A DNA stretch of 64,000 nucleotides from Phoenix dactylifera (GCF_009389715.1 NC_052394.1:22012899-22076898), one strand, 5' to 3'; numbered from the stretch's first letter, positions 12,101 through 24,809 are shown. The notes: generated by a model not told the origin, from the sequence alone. Made by a program: numbers and translations.

Positions 12101-15100
12101 TTTCATACAATACGTGTATGAATACACCCAATAAAATCAAAAAACACTAACTCGCGGAGTGCCAATGGCAGCTCCCCCTCCCTCGCCCAAAAGGTGTACC
12201 CTGAATGATATGCCGCAAAGGTAGCCACCCAGTCGGCTGCCCCATTGGCTTCTCTAAATACATGTTTGGCCTGGACGGCTACCCCATCCCTCATCATCCC
12301 GATATCTCGAACCAAGGGGTGGTCTGTGCTCTCACCCCTCAGCCCCTTCTGGATCCATTCGATGACTGTGGCCAAATCGCCCTCCAAGACAATCGAGCCG
12401 GCCTGCAACACCTGCTTCGCATGTCGAAAACCCGCCTAGGCAGCTTGCAGTTCTGCCCCGGGGACCGATGTGTCGAACAACTGGCAGCCACCTACTGCCA
12501 CCACTCTAGAGTGTGGGTCCCGTATCACAAAGCCCGCACCACCCCGCGCGCCTCTGTCCAATACCGATCCGTCGAAGTTGACCTTGAGAAAAATCGGGGG
12601 GTGGGGGTTCCCAGGTGAAAAATACCATCTGAGGAGCTGCCTGAGCAGAGAGGGAATCCCAGGTGTCCCGAGTTGTCAAAGGTCCATCTGAAGAAGGCAT
12701 GATCTCCAATGCCTGTACACAAGCGAACTCCGCAACAAACTTGGGTGATACCCTGCGCTCGCCGAAGGTGCGGGCGTTCTTTGCCAGCCAGATCTGATGT
12801 GCTGTGCAAGTCGCTCTGATAGCCTCCTGACATGTCCAAGGGCGGGCCAACCATTGCCGTATTATCTGTAGAAACTGAAGCCTCCCACACCAGGCCTCCT
12901 GCGGGATTCCTGCTCATTGCCATGCCGACCTCGCCCACGTACACTGGAAGAGCACGTGGTCCATCGACTCCTCAGCACTGCATGTCCTGCACTCCGCTGG
13001 GATCCCCCAGCCACGCTTGCTCAGCACTGCTCTCGTCGGAAGGCGGTCCCATGCCACCTTTCATAAGAAGAGTGTCGCCCTTGGGTGAAGCCCCAACCTC
13101 CAGATCCAAATGCAGTCCTGCCTCGGCTCATGCTCCTGCTGGATAACACGAGAAAGGTCTCCCAGTCTGATACTGAACCGACAAGAGGTGCCCCAAACCC
13201 TGACATCTGCCCCCCCACATCCTGGTACCGGATCCTCTCAGCTAGGTGTCCTCCGAACAACTGTCGTAGTCTGGCCTCATCCCAAGCTGACTCTCCGGGG
13301 GCAAGGAGATCAAAAACCCGCAACCCCTCCATTGCCTCAGTGTCGACTATGGTCGGCCAGCACCTCAGTGGAACGGTATTCACCCATGGGTCCGCAGTCA
13401 TATCAATACTCCGCCCATCGCCTATCAGCCACTTGGTGTTTGCCGACACTGTCGGCAAGTACCTCCCAATCTCGCGCCACATGAAGGAGGCTCAACGTCC
13501 ACTCCATGCCCCCTCTGAGCCTTCTCGACCGTATCTGGCTGCTATCACCTGACTCCACAGCCCATGTGGCTCTAACAGGATCCGAGCTGCATGCCGAGCG
13601 ATGAAAACCTCGCGCTGCTCCAGTAGGGATTATACCCTGAGACCACCCTCACTGGTAGGCCGACAGACCTGCTCCCAGGCCACCAAATGCACCCCGCGGC
13701 CTCCGCTGTATGACCCCCACAGGAAGCACCGAAGCAGTCGCTCGATCATCAGCAAGGTCGTCTTCGGAACCACGGTGTTGGCCATGAGGTATACTGGCAT
13801 GGACCCCAACACCGATCTGATCAATGTCAATCTCCTCATCATAGACAGGGAGGCCGCTCTCCATCCCTCCAACCTGCTCTGTACCTGCTGCATCACATTG
13901 GAGCACTCTGCCACCCGTAGTCTGCGGCCTGTGATGGAAACTCCCAGGTAGGTCAATGTCTTCTCCTGCTCAGGTATCTGCAGAATTTCTCGAATGTCCT
14001 GTCTGACCCTGCTCTCCGTGCTCGGGCTGAAGTGAACAGCTAACTTTTGGAAATTAACTCTCTGACCAGACGCCGTGTGGTAACCTGCTACCATCCTACG
14101 AAGGATCCGTGCATCAGAAACTCGCGCCCTGGCCAGAAGAAGACAATCGTCAGCGAAAAGTAAATGAGAAAGAGGACTAGCCCCCGGTGCGGGGACATAG
14201 GCCTTCAGCTCCCGGCGGGCACACACTCTCTGCAAGTCACGAGACAAAATGTCAGCACAGATAATAAACAAGTATGGTGATAGAGGGCATCCCTGACGCA
14301 GCCCCATGGTGGACTCGAAGAAGGGTGACGGTGTGCCGTTGACCAAAATAGAAAACTTTGGCCCCCGGACACACCCCAGGACCCATCCGATCCACCACCT
14401 GTGGAATCCGTACGCCTCCAGTGCCTGCTGAAGAAATTTCCATCTGATCCTGTCGTAAGCTCTCTCCATATCCAGCTATCAAGCTACGTCGCTTCGATGC
14501 TCGCTGAAGATCCCACATCATCTCCTGGGCCAACAGAACATTATGGAAAATATTTTTGTCTGCCATAAATGCCTCCTGCTCCTGGCTAATGATGCCAGGC
14601 AAAAGGGGCTTCATCCTGCCCACCATTATTCTTGCCACAACCTTGTATAGGGTTGTGCACAAACTAATGGGCCTGAAGTGACAGGGCTCTGCCGCCTCCT
14701 GACGCTTCGGAATGAGCGTGATGAAGGTGGCCTTCTAATCCTCCGGCATCACCGCCTGAGAGAAGAAGCATTGAATAGCCTCTACCACCGCTATCCGAAT
14801 GATACCCCAGTGCTGTTGGAAAAAGAATGGGGGAAAGCCGTCAGGTCCCGGGGCCTTATCTGCAGCCAACGCCCAGACTGCCTCTTGTACCTCCTACGCC
14901 GACACCGGTCGGACCAGGGTTGCTTTCTCATCGTCCTTGATTCCCACATTCACCCTCGGGGGGTGGTCACCGTCGCCGGGATCCTCATCCTCCGTCCATG
15001 GATACACCCTTAACCAGTGGAAAATATCAAAGATGGTTGATTGGAGTTCAACTATTAAACTGCTGCATTTATGGACTCCATCAATTCAAGAAAACAAACA

Positions 15101-16787
15101 AAAAAGAAGAAAGCTGTAAATGCACATGGAGTGTGGGGTGTGTCGTCATTTCGCATGGATGGTTTTCTGCGTCATTCTTGGGGAGGAATTTTATGCTATG
15201 TGAAAGGTACGGGACATCCATTATGTGTGTATATATGGTTACTTTTCATTATGTGTCTATAACGTTGGTTCTCCAAAAGTCCAAATATCAAATTATAAAA
15301 AGATATAGATGGTGCAAAGGCCTGGGTAGATAGTTGAGGCCTTCAGAGGACTGTTCTAGTATTATAATATCTGTCTCTTGAATCAAGAACACCTTATTTA
15401 TATACTTGTAGAGAAATAATGGCCATTATGTATATCCATTTGTGTTTTTTGTTTAAAAACAGGAAGCAATTACTCACATGGAAATTCATTCTTAGGGAGA
15501 ACTTCTCATTTCCTTTCAAATTATAAGTTCGCTGGAATTTTATTTCTTTGACAGGACATTAGAGCACTTTTTCCTTCTGACTACAACCCATTCTATGCGG
15601 GCTTTGGGAACAGAGACACAGATGAGCTTAGTTACAGGAAAATTGGAATTCCAAAAGGAAAAATATTTATCATTAATCCAAAGGTAGGCTTCCTCCTTTC
15701 AATTTTCATGTTGATGTTTAGGACATAGCAAGATTGCACTAATTGTCATCCTTAAAACTCACAGGGGGAAGTGGCTATCAATCACTGCATTGATGTGAAA
15801 TCTTATACCTCCTTGCATACACTGGTCGATGACATGTTCCCACCGTCACTGGTCGAGCAGGTTTGTCATCTAACTAAAAATAGACAAACAGCACATAAGA
15901 TATAGTTTTCTATGGTTAACATATGTAGGCGAATACACAATGAAGAAAATGGTTTACTTATGTACTTTATATTCTTCCATAGATGCAAGGATAAATGCTA
16001 TTTAAACAACTGAACAGCTAACATTAAAGGCTCATCATACACACAGCCACATGCGCGCACCCCCCCCCCCCCCTGCTTACACATGCATAAATACATACAT
16101 ACAAAAATACATGCATACATAAACAGAAGCTTGTTTAAGAGCTTTAATTAAGGAGCAAGCAGGCTTCATTCTTTAGGATTGTAGTCGATGCTAGAACTTT
16201 ACAGATGAAAAGGTCACAAGCAACGGGCTAGTCTCGGGCGAGCAAACTTGTCCAATCATGCCAAATAACACTTTCCCACATTGCGCACCTACGCAAGCAT
16301 ATTAATTTTGCTTGAGGTTTAATAAACAATCCATGATTTTGCCGTGAGCCCCATAAGTAAGATTCCTCATTGCCTGCTTCTTTCCCTGGTTTATGGTGAT
16401 TTTAGCAACAATGGTCCACGGTGGTTGGGTGCATCTCCTTGGCCCTGGTTCATCCTACTCTTGGTAGCAGACTGGGCTTTTGCTCCATTTTTTATGGAAA
16501 ACTTGCGGTAGTGGACTTGAGTACTTGGGCCAGAATGCTATTGTTACAAAGTAATGCAGCCAAATTATAAAAAAAAACACATAGTTATCTGGTCTGAAAG
16601 TCGAATGGGTAGATTTAAGTATGTGTAATTTAGGCTCTTATATTTCCAGAAGCTTTGGCTTTACGAACTGGCATGGAAAGTTTAAGCCTTTAATATGTTT
16701 GTATTGATTATTTTTTGGCATGGTGTGCAGGAGGATTTCAACTCTTGGAATTACTGGAAAATGCCATTGCCCGACATTGAATACTAG
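6157..16787 (+). CDS. PAH1: Phosphatidate phosphatase (lipin family), PAH1/PAH2-like, ten coding exons
   Basis: Mg-dependent phosphatidate phosphatase turns phosphatidate into diacylglycerol; plant PAH proteins thereby restrain ER phospholipid synthesis and support galactolipid supply. Coding exons: 6157-7564, 7668-8257, 8340-8413, 9414-9498, 10349-10435, 10716-10788, 11329-11372, 15555-15683, 15765-15860, 16731-16787. All junctions are GT-AG and the phases join, giving 880 residues; Arabidopsis PAH1/PAH2 are slightly longer. The start at 6157 is fixed by [18 protein letters not shown], the hallmark beginning of the N-LIP domain (residues 1 to about 110, with the conserved glycine at 83). The middle is acidic, Ser-rich and variable. 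The C-LIP domain (about 625-850) holds the HAD catalytic motif DVDGT at 684-688, FLSARAI, and [18 protein letters not shown]. Introns are long; intron 7 (11373-15554) carries a LINE. PAH1 versus PAH2 was not resolved. Confidence 0.95.
11527..11670. repeat. Imperfect TA-rich microsatellite in PAH intron 7
   Basis: Alternating TATATA with interspersed ACACA and ACATA steps runs for about 140 bases just upstream of the 312-bp tandem repeat. Confidence 0.85.
11721..12063. repeat. Tandem repeat unit 1 (about 312 bp) in PAH intron 7, plus start of unit 2
   Basis: The word AAAGAAGATGATGGAAGACA occurs at 11721 and again at 12033, giving a period of about 312 bases. The unit contains ATCAAAGATGGTTGATTGGA and CATTTATGGACTCCATCAAT. 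Unit 2 is interrupted by the LINE after its first ~40 bases and resumes at 14997. Confidence 0.8.
12064..12076. repeat. LINE target-site duplication, copy 1
   Basis: CATGGATACACCC at 12064-12076 immediately precedes the poly-T (LINE tail) at 12078-12087. It recurs exactly at 14997-15009, just past the truncated 5' end of the element. Confidence 0.8.
12078..14996 (-). mobile_element. 5'-truncated L1-type LINE (reverse transcriptase and RNase H), defective
   Basis: This is a non-LTR retrotransposon on the minus strand inside PAH intron 7, bounded by a 13-bp target-site duplication with its poly-A tail (poly-T here) at 12078-12087. On the minus strand the order is: reverse transcriptase N-terminal part (about 14250-14960, including [20 protein letters not shown]); RT palm (13630-14469) with [13 protein letters not shown] and the catalytic [11 protein letters not shown]; a region like the RT-associated zinc-binding domain (about 13020-13480, [18 protein letters not shown]); and a C-terminal RNase H region (about 12103-12600, with [15 protein letters not shown] and [14 protein letters not shown]). 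The RNase H marks the plant L1 group that carries this domain. ORF1 and the endonuclease are missing. The coding region is spread over several frames with internal stops, so the copy is dead. Confidence 0.92.
14997..15261. repeat. Tandem repeat unit 2 (remainder) after LINE, including second target-site duplication copy
   Basis: 14997-15009 repeats CATGGATACACCC. The following ~250 bases parallel 11753-12015 with few differences (for example the shared TTGGAGTTCAACTATTAAAC), ending near TGTCTATAAC at about 15261. Confidence 0.8.
16060..16073. repeat. Poly-C tract in PAH intron 9
   Basis: A run of 14 cytosines follows a CACACA-rich segment. It is a homopolymer prone to length error. Confidence 0.9.
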
Positions 16788-19700
16788 GATTAACCCTCAG
16801 AACACAGTATCAAAATTTTGATCACGTAATTCTTCTCACTTACCTGGTGATAATTTGTTCAATCTACGGCAGCTGCCAAATTCAGTTAATGTATGCCGGT
16901 TCTATTAAAGGATTCATTTGTAAATTATTAATTTTTAATGAGGGGACATTATGAAGGTCGGTGGATTCATAGTTGCATCCGGTACATGAAGAAAGGTGGT
17001 CTGGTGTAAAATAATGGTTCCCCTTTACAATGCCCCATGCATTGCATTCCCTCCTCACTTATCCTATGTGGCTTCAATAACTAGTAGATTTGGCTACATT
17101 ACCTGCCAATAATATGCAACTTGTTATGTGGTAAACAGAAACCATGGTCCAGTTTTAGTTTGGTGAAAAAGGCCTATGATTCAATGGGAACAGGCTGAGA
17201 TACTTGTCTGCAGCATCTGATGCTACATGTTCTGAGGCAAGGTTTTTAGCTATTCTTGGAGAGCAAGAGGGCGTTGATCAACAGTCAAAAGCAAATACCA
17301 GCAGTTGTTTTAAATCCATAGAAGGCTGACATCTAACTTTAATGATGCACTGTAGTAAGTCCCGTCCCCCCCCCCCCCCCCCCCCTTTTTAATTCCTTTG
17401 ATGTATTCGCACCCATTGTTGCTTGAATTGTTTACTTCTCTCGTTTGAGTTATATAAATGAAATCCAAAGTATTGAAGGGACTCTTGCCAGTCGTCTAAT
17501 GTATGTCTTTATTCTATGCAGGGGATAATAGTATACCAATGTAAGAAATGATCCATACAATGTTTTGGGCCCTAATTGCAGCCAGTATTCAACTTTATAG
17601 GCCAAAATTGCATCCATTAAATTTATGACCATGAAAGGTGAAGGATAAAATGCAATTGCCTTTTTTTTAGAAGCGTCTGCAACTCTGCCTTGACGTATAG
17701 ATTTACTTTTGTTGCGGCTTTAATGTCAGAAGGGAAACTGCAATTACTGTTATGACTGAACGAGACAAATGTTCAGCCACTTGTGTAGACAGTGTCTGAA
17801 TCCTAGCAGGTCAAAAGAGTGGATGGATTATGCAGGGAACTTGAGTGACTTCTGATTTGTCAAGGAGTCTGGGACCTACGAATTGCTTTCTTGAAAACAT
17901 GGGAGGTTTGGGGAGATTGAAATTTGCCTTGGAGGTCAAAAGGTGTAAAAAAAAAAAATGTAATCTTTGTTTGTAGAATTTTGACAGCAATTTGTTTCCT
18001 GAAAAACAGAAATTTATGGATCGATAGTTGCAGGCATGCCAGATTGATCAGGTTGATTAGATAGATATGTTTGATCAAGGAAAAAGTATAATTGATTACA
18101 CCAACAGGTGTTCTGTAGGGAGCGACTGCCATCATGCTAGAGAACAGAATAAATTTATGAGAGTCTAGGATGTGTAACCCTGTTGACGCTTGATCGAAAC
18201 TTTCAAGGAGAAATGGAACAATATGTTGGAGAATTTTTGATCAGGTTGTGAATGCAAATCCTCTCAACATTCATCATGGTATATAAGAGAGGCGCAGAAA
18301 CCTTGTCCATTGTTGAGAGTGTAAAAGTGTCTACGCGTGTAGTGGGTGAGAGCAAGAGAATGGAGGCATTATTTCTCACGGTTTATCATGTCGTAAACCC
18401 TGTTGTGGTCTAATAGGATATTCATGTTCGTCCTCATCGTAATTGTAATTGCCGGAACCTTCGCCTTGCAGCCCAATTTGAGCAGGTCTCAGTTTTGTTG
18501 ATTCGAGGAGCTGGCTGTTAAGAAGCACGAGTAATTCAGTAGGTGCTTCTTTTTATATCTTGGATCACACGATCCTCATTGGCCATTTGATGATGTCTAG
18601 AGGCCCCCTTGGGAATCCAAAATGGCCTGAAAAAAAATGGTTTCGTTGGTTGAGCAACCAGAGGATCAATTTCCTTGTTAAGGGGTGTTGGTTGTTGGAT
18701 GTTGGAAGATTTTTTTGGCCTGATAAGGTCATCCCTGTGAGCATTTCGTTCTAAAAATATGTAGAAAACCGGAGTGGCGATGGTGACTGGGAATCACTTT
18801 GTGGATCTCTTGTTGTTTGATGATTGCATTTGGGAAAAAAAAGAAGAAGAAGTATTCCTCAAGCTTCCTTCTCTGTGTCAACTAATAATGAATTGCAGAA
18901 ACTTGTTCTCAGGAACATCAGCCAATGCACAAACTTGCTCTCAGTTGGTGCATGACAGAAAAACTTAATTCTAAAAAACAACTTTTATCTCATGTACATA
19001 ATTGACCTCGATCCATGGAAATTTTATAAAGCTTAGCACCTACTCCTCGAGCTAATGTCAACCTTATAAAATTTAAAAGCTCCTATTATCAACATCATGG
19101 GCGGTGTCAAACTATGAATTGCTTCTTGTGTTGTTATGTCACGCGGACCCACATACTTTCTCGGCAAGCTCGAAACATTAGAGACTTAGTTTGGCGTGAT
19201 GGGGTCTCAAAGTTCCCAAAGGATGCTAGCAACCACTCCTCTTCAGAAACGTCAGAATAGAAAAGCTCCATCTTTGCTTCTGTTTGGGTCCTAACATGAA
19301 TGAGAGCAGGAGAAAGAGAAAGCAGAGGACCTTTCTGTGTTCAGGGCCTCTTATACTGTTTTAGAACAGCAATTATAGGAGCTATTTTTATTTAGGCAGG
19401 GCAAAGGGACCCTCGAGCTTTGAAGTGCGTAGTCTTCTTAATGTAAGCTATTTGTCACCCACCTACAAATGTCGGGAAGGTCTTCTGAGTTAAAAATTCA
19501 AGCGTGCAGCCACAGAGTTAGAAGTGTTTTAAGTTTACCCGAGGATAAGATAACAAAGAAAGAGAGGATATCAATGCAAATTTTTTGAATTACAATTCCC
19601 TGATCCATCAATTATTGGTCTTTCTCCATTCCACAATCTGAATCACAAACAACATCCAAGAGCCATCTGAGATTCTTGATACATAGTAAAAAAAACAAAA

Positions 19701-20895
19701 AATCCCTAGCCCATCATCTAAGGCTTGCCTGGAATTTGGATACCAGAGGATATGATATAAAAATAACAGAGGCAGAGCATCTAGAGAGAAGCTTCATGCA
19801 CATGCTTGCAGACACAATGCCTGGAGCATATCTCAGTTGGGTAGATGGGCTCAGTGTGTGTGGGCTGTCCAATGTTTGATTGTCCACAAGGCAGCACCCA
19901 AAAAAAAAAAAAAAACAGAAGAAAGAAAGAAGGAAACAGATCCTACTTATCATTAGATTTATTGCCTTATATATTTAGAGATTGCAAGATTTTCAATCTT
20001 AACCTTCAATAAAATGTTATAGTTTTTCATCAACCATGATCCTAGTGTTTGTCGCAGAAAGCTTTCATACCGATCTAGATTAATCTAGTTTAGCACCTGA
20101 TTGAACGGATGCATCGATACATAGATTCTCAACACATCAACCCCCTTAGTTTTTTCTTATCACTTCCAAAAAGGATCAAGTGTGGCCAAGTGGCCCTGTC
20201 TAGCGAATGAAATCACCTTCTGTTGCAACAAGTCTTAGAAAACCATGTAGGAGTTCCAAGCAGCTGTTATCAAAAGCCACATGCCAAATTTAGGTCCTAC
20301 TCTGTAATCTTTATTATATTTGGTGATGTTCAATGCCTGAGGCACACAAGTCCAGGTTTTGGGGTATGGGCTCTTTTCAAATTCAAATTACCAGCAGGGT
20401 AGCTGTGTTGGACTAAAATTACTTAAAAGAGAGGCATTGAAGAGGGAGAACAATGGAGATAGCGAGAACTCATTGAAATAACAGCGCAAGAACTTTAAAT
20501 TAACATAAAGAAACTGAGGGGCAGCATTGAAGTATGTGGTGCCCGGGAAGAGAGAGAGAGAGATGTCTATAATGAGAACAAATAGGCCATACGACTAGGC
20601 TGGGGGCATTTAAGTCTTCCCCATAACTCCCCTGCATTTGTTATTTTGGAGGCTTTCTAACCTGCAGCAGCCCCTCCCAAATGCTTCTTTTCCAGGTCCT
20701 ATCCTCACTTTAAAGGATGCCAAACTCCCCTCTCTGTCCTTCCTACAGAGCCCCACCCCCAAGGAAACAAACACCTCAAGGCCACACCATCAAGGAGAAA
20801 ACAGGGAATAGAGAGAAGGGAAGAAGACACAGGAGTGAGAGAATTTATCACAACAAAGAGAGCAGTTTGCCAGTAACCCAAACTACTACTCTGGT
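16788..20895. other. PAH 3' region and spacer up to the MAKR gene
   Basis: The PAH 3' untranslated region probably ends within about 150-250 bases of the stop; AT-rich sequence with AATTATTAATTTTTAATG lies near 16925. The remaining ~3.9 kb shows no recognisable gene on either strand. It contains a run of 20 cytosines at 17366-17385, an A-rich tract at about 19900-19916 and scattered low-complexity sequence. The ~200 bases before 20896 are A/C-rich and form the presumed 5' leader of the MAKR gene. Confidence 0.55.
17366..17385. repeat. Poly-C tract (20 C)
   Basis: Twenty consecutive cytosines are followed by TTTTT. No coding context; the length may be inexact in the assembly. Confidence 0.9.
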
Positions 20896-21969
20896 ATGGC
20901 AAGGGACCTCCCTCCATATGAGCAACTAGCAGCAGAAGAGGAGTACATAGATATGGACGTCAGCTCTGCTGCCTTCTGGTGCTACAACGTAACTTCTCCT
21001 CCACATTCAAGAGAATTTGAGTTCCAGATGTCTGCCCCACTTGAGAGAGAGCCCATCACCTCCCCTGCTGATGAGCTCTTCTACAAAGGGAAGCTCCTCC
21101 CCCTCCACCTCCCGCCGCGCTTGCAGATGGTCCAAAAGCTCCTCCGGAGCTCCAACCTACCTGCCTATGGAGAAAACCTGGAATCCTTCGAGGAGGGTTT
21201 CATCACCACCAACAACAACAACACCAAGACTGCCACCACCACCCCATTTGAGTCCTGCAACGTCTCGCCTGCTGCTTCTTGTTATGTAAGCGGAGAGCTC
21301 GATGCAGAGGACTACTACTTCGACTGCTCTGCAGAGCTCGTCCAGTCCCACCCAAAGAAGTCTTGGTCTAAGAAGCTCAAGTTCATCAGGCAGTCCTCCC
21401 TGAGTCTCAAGCTGAAGGCTTCAAAAGCTTACTTCAAGTCTCTCTTCACCAAATCCGGATGTTCGGACGAGAAATGCGCGGTCCCTGAAGTTAAAGAATG
21501 CTCAAGTGGCTACCTGAAGTCGGGGAAAAGGAATCCATCTGGGCAAATCCGAAGGGAAAGAAATGCAGCGGTACGTAACCATGCTGCTACAACCATAAAG
21601 AGCCTCGACGGAGAGAAGATGAAAGAAGAGGATTGCTGTCGCCACAGGAGGTCTTTCTCAGGTGCCATTAAGCGGCATTCTTCAACCAAATCCTCCTCTG
21701 TTTCCTCATCAGGCTCTTCTTCCAACTCTTCATCCTTTTCAAGCGTGAATTCAAGTGGTCTCCACGGGGCAGCAATGCTGAAGAGGAGCAGCAGTGTGAA
21801 TTCGGACATGGAGAACTCGATCCAAGGAGCAATTGCTTATTGTAAGAAGTCCCAACAGCTGGTTTCAGCAAGAAAGAGCGTAAGTGATGTTGGATTTTGT
21901 TCCTTGACTGCTTCTAGGATGGCAGCAGATTGCGAGACAGAAGAGAAGCCAGGGCTTTGCAGGGGATGA
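20896..21969 (+). CDS. MAKR: Membrane-associated kinase regulator (MAKR family, BKI1-related)
   Basis: Single-exon gene of 357 residues, ATG at 20896 and TGA at 21967-21969. MAKR proteins sit on the inner face of the plasma membrane through a basic hook and regulate receptor kinases; BKI1, the founding relative, inhibits BRI1. Here EEEYIDMDVSS lies near the N-terminus (residues 14-24). ADELFYKGKLLPLHLPPRLQ at 58-77 is a family signature. A lysine-rich segment, KKSWSKKLKFIRQSSLSLKL at 154-173, is the likely membrane-binding hook. A long Ser tract spans about 262-287. NSIQGAIAYCKKSQQ at 307-321 matches the C-terminal kinase-interacting motif. The layout is closest in my memory to MAKR3/MAKR4-type proteins, but the paralogue is not settled. 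Surrounding 1-kb flanks show no other gene. Confidence 0.85.
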   Translation: MARDLPPYEQLAAEEEYIDMDVSSAAFWCYNVTSPPHSREFEFQMSAPLEREPITSPADELFYKGKLLPLHLPPRLQMVQKLLRSSNLPAYGENLESFEEGFITTNNNNTKTATTTPFESCNVSPAASCYVSGELDAEDYYFDCSAELVQSHPKKSWSKKLKFIRQSSLSLKLKASKAYFKSLFTKSGCSDEKCAVPEVKECSSGYLKSGKRNPSGQIRRERNAAVRNHAATTIKSLDGEKMKEEDCCRHRRSFSGAIKRHSSTKSSSVSSSGSSSNSSSFSSVNSSGLHGAAMLKRSSSVNSDMENSIQGAIAYCKKSQQLVSARKSVSDVGFCSLTASRMAADCETEEKPGLCRG

Positions 21970-24809
21970 TGAGAAATTCTCTAGAAAAAAAAAAGATGAT
22001 GTCATTTCTCTGGATATTTGTATTTTGCAGGACTTTGAGTATGCTGTAGTCCAGTAGAAATGACTTAGAAGCCTATCTATGGTACTGTATGCTCGACGGA
22101 AGCCCAGTTTAATCCAATACATCTTGTTACTTCACAAGTTTTTCTGAAAGAGAATTAATATCTGAACACATTGCTGTTAGCATGTTGGGTAGACTAAAAG
22201 ATCTGCACTTCATCGATATCTCAGTTCTCAAGCACGATATTTATGTAGTTAAACTCTTCCCTTCTAATTGCATGGCACGCTCGCAGCCATGCAAATGTAT
22301 TCTCTTTTCTATCTCTGTTTGCTATCCATTCAAATGTCTAGTTACAAACATGCAAAATCAGATGAAGCAGAAAACAACAATGGTGAAGAGGGCATTTCCT
22401 GATGAACCAAGCATCCGATGCCATCATTTACTGGATAACTTTAAACAACAATTAGTAATGAAACTGCATCTAGATGATATTTCAGATGTGCAGTACAAGC
22501 TGCAGCTATCCATCATTTTTCTTGATTGGAAGGCAATCCTGATTGAAACACAGCAGAATTCATGAAATGTCCTCTTTTCCAATTGAATTGAGATACATTC
22601 TCATGCCTTTGTGACAACTGAATATTTCGCTGTGTTTCACCCATATTCTTCAAGGTCTTTACAGTGAAAATAAGGTGGCTGCGACAGGCTCAAGTATTAA
22701 CAGAGGCCTAGTGCGCCTAACATAACAATGGAGTTCTGTTACCATCCAGCACTTGTGGTGATTTACCACTGCAATCCCCATTTATTCATATGATCTCCTT
22801 TGTCGAAGCCATCTAACTGATGTTTCTTCAGGTTTGCTCAGGCTGTTGGGCTGTTGCTGATCGAATTGTTATTGGTTTAGGGGAAAGGATTGGCTGAGGC
22901 TGGTGTGAGGTCAGCCAACAGGATTTAGTTAGATCTCCAAGTAGTTCACCATCCAAGTACCCAACACTCTGTACTTGTCAATGGGATTTATATGAAGCAG
23001 CCCAATAAGTGACAGATGAACTGACACCTGACTTGGAGATACAACTGCTATTCCCTTTGACAAGGGATTTTCTTTTAGCTATGATGTCTCATAGGATTCT
23101 CCTCTTCCAATCATCAAGATAATACTTGATCAACATAAATTTTAAGAGGTCAACGAATTTCCATGAATGGAAAGAGATTAGAATATTGAAAAAAAAGTCA
23201 AATGGTGATGACAAGGAACCACCATAATTAACTTGGCTTGAATGTAGCTAGTTTTGATGCATAACCCATCTTTGAAGCTAAAATTGATTGATCACCAGCC
23301 CTGGATTGCTTTACTTGGCCACCAAACAAAAACAAACAGTGGTGGAGAAAGAAACAAACCACTACTTTTTGTTTCCATTAACAAATGTAACCAGGAAGCA
23401 GATCATTAGTGATTTGTAGTGACAGCTCTATATGGAAGCTCCACTAGTTATCAATACGCTGTAATGGACCATCTCATGAATATTTTCTAATCATCAAGTT
23501 CTAAGTATTATATCCTTAGATTTATGCATGCTGAGAGCAACCCATTGTAATGCTTGGGAGATCCCATTTTAATGCTCGAGCGATTCTTGTTAATTATAAA
23601 TAAGTTCTTTTTTTATATGATCAAGCAAGAGGGCAAGGAGGGCTCACAACCTGCAAACAAACTAAACAAAGAAATAGATACTATAATACATAATGATGGG
23701 CCTAGTGAGATTCCAGTATAACAGACATGCTTAAGCACCTTGCATCGAACTCTCAAGCTATCTGACAACTTAAAATTAAACTCAACTAAGATTACTACAA
23801 GTAATATAAAGGAATGTTTTAAGAATCAAGTGCAACAGAAAAAGTATGGGCACTATGCAATGATGACTGCCATCAGAGGACACCACTTGTCTGCATGGAG
23901 TTGTTTGATACTTGCTTCCAACAACCATGTTGACAGAGACCCACTCAAAGGCAAAATGATGCCCCGACTTCAAAAGAGTAGTTCAAAAGAAACCTTCAGG
24001 TAGAGACAGAAACCTTAAACAAAGTGAGCATGCCAGAAAAAAGTCTGACAAGATTAAAGCCAAAGCAAGCAGCTCAACCCACCTCACCGGATGCTGCTAA
24101 GCACTGGCAGGGCTGAGGGGCGTAGAACAGGGACTCCTTTTCTCCATCCAGCATCTCTGGCATCCAAAGGTAGGCAAAGGGAGACCTACCTACCTATATG
24201 ATGTTCTTGTCTTCATGACATCAGCTGTATTTCTATTATTTCTCACCACCAGGGAAAAAAATTGTAATTGGAGCAGAGAGGTCTGCCTATTGAGGGTAAC
24301 TGGGTTGATGTACACTTTTGTTTTTTAATCCAATTTGTCTCTCTCTCTCTCTCTTCGCATGGTTCTCCTGTCCCTCGACCACCTGCATCTGGGCAGTAGA
24401 GACATGGTAAAATGGACTGTTACAATGGAGAAACTTAGGTTGTTGAACAAGTGTGTATTCATGAGGACATCCATGATACTAGGATTTAAGTTGTGAGAAT
24501 TGTAAAGCAATTCAGCCAAGCATCACGATATGTGAAACAGTGCTTGCTGGATCTGGCCTTATTGAGTTTTCAGAAACAACTAAAAATTCAAGTTCGAATT
24601 TTGAGAAAATGAAATTAGCTCTGGAAAGCAGCTTAAAAATCATATTTATTGTGATGCAGCATTGTGGGAGACCCAAATCTTGGATTCGCTAAGGTGCATT
24701 AACAAGGAGATAGGGATAGGGATAGCATGTCATGTAGTTTGAATTCTGTTAGAACTATTCCAACAATGCTATTCAACAAGGATAGCAATTTTTGAAAGCA
24801 AAATGAAGA
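21970..24809. other. Spacer downstream of the MAKR gene
   Basis: The MAKR 3' untranslated region starts here. No further exon, RNA gene or repeat with clear ends was recognised. The open frames at 22182-22565 and 23740-24003 lack recognisable domains and are probably chance. A short CT microsatellite lies at about 24337-24354. Confidence 0.5.

Noticed and set aside
18224-18590. Possible solitary copia-type LTR (TGTTGGAGAATT start, TATATAAGAG box)
   Set aside because: No matching end, target-site duplication or primer-binding site could be placed; similarity is only in general style.
19660-19916. Possible SINE or retroposed segment ending in an A-rich tail
   Set aside because: No A/B box promoter or target-site duplication was recognised; an A-run alone is weak evidence.
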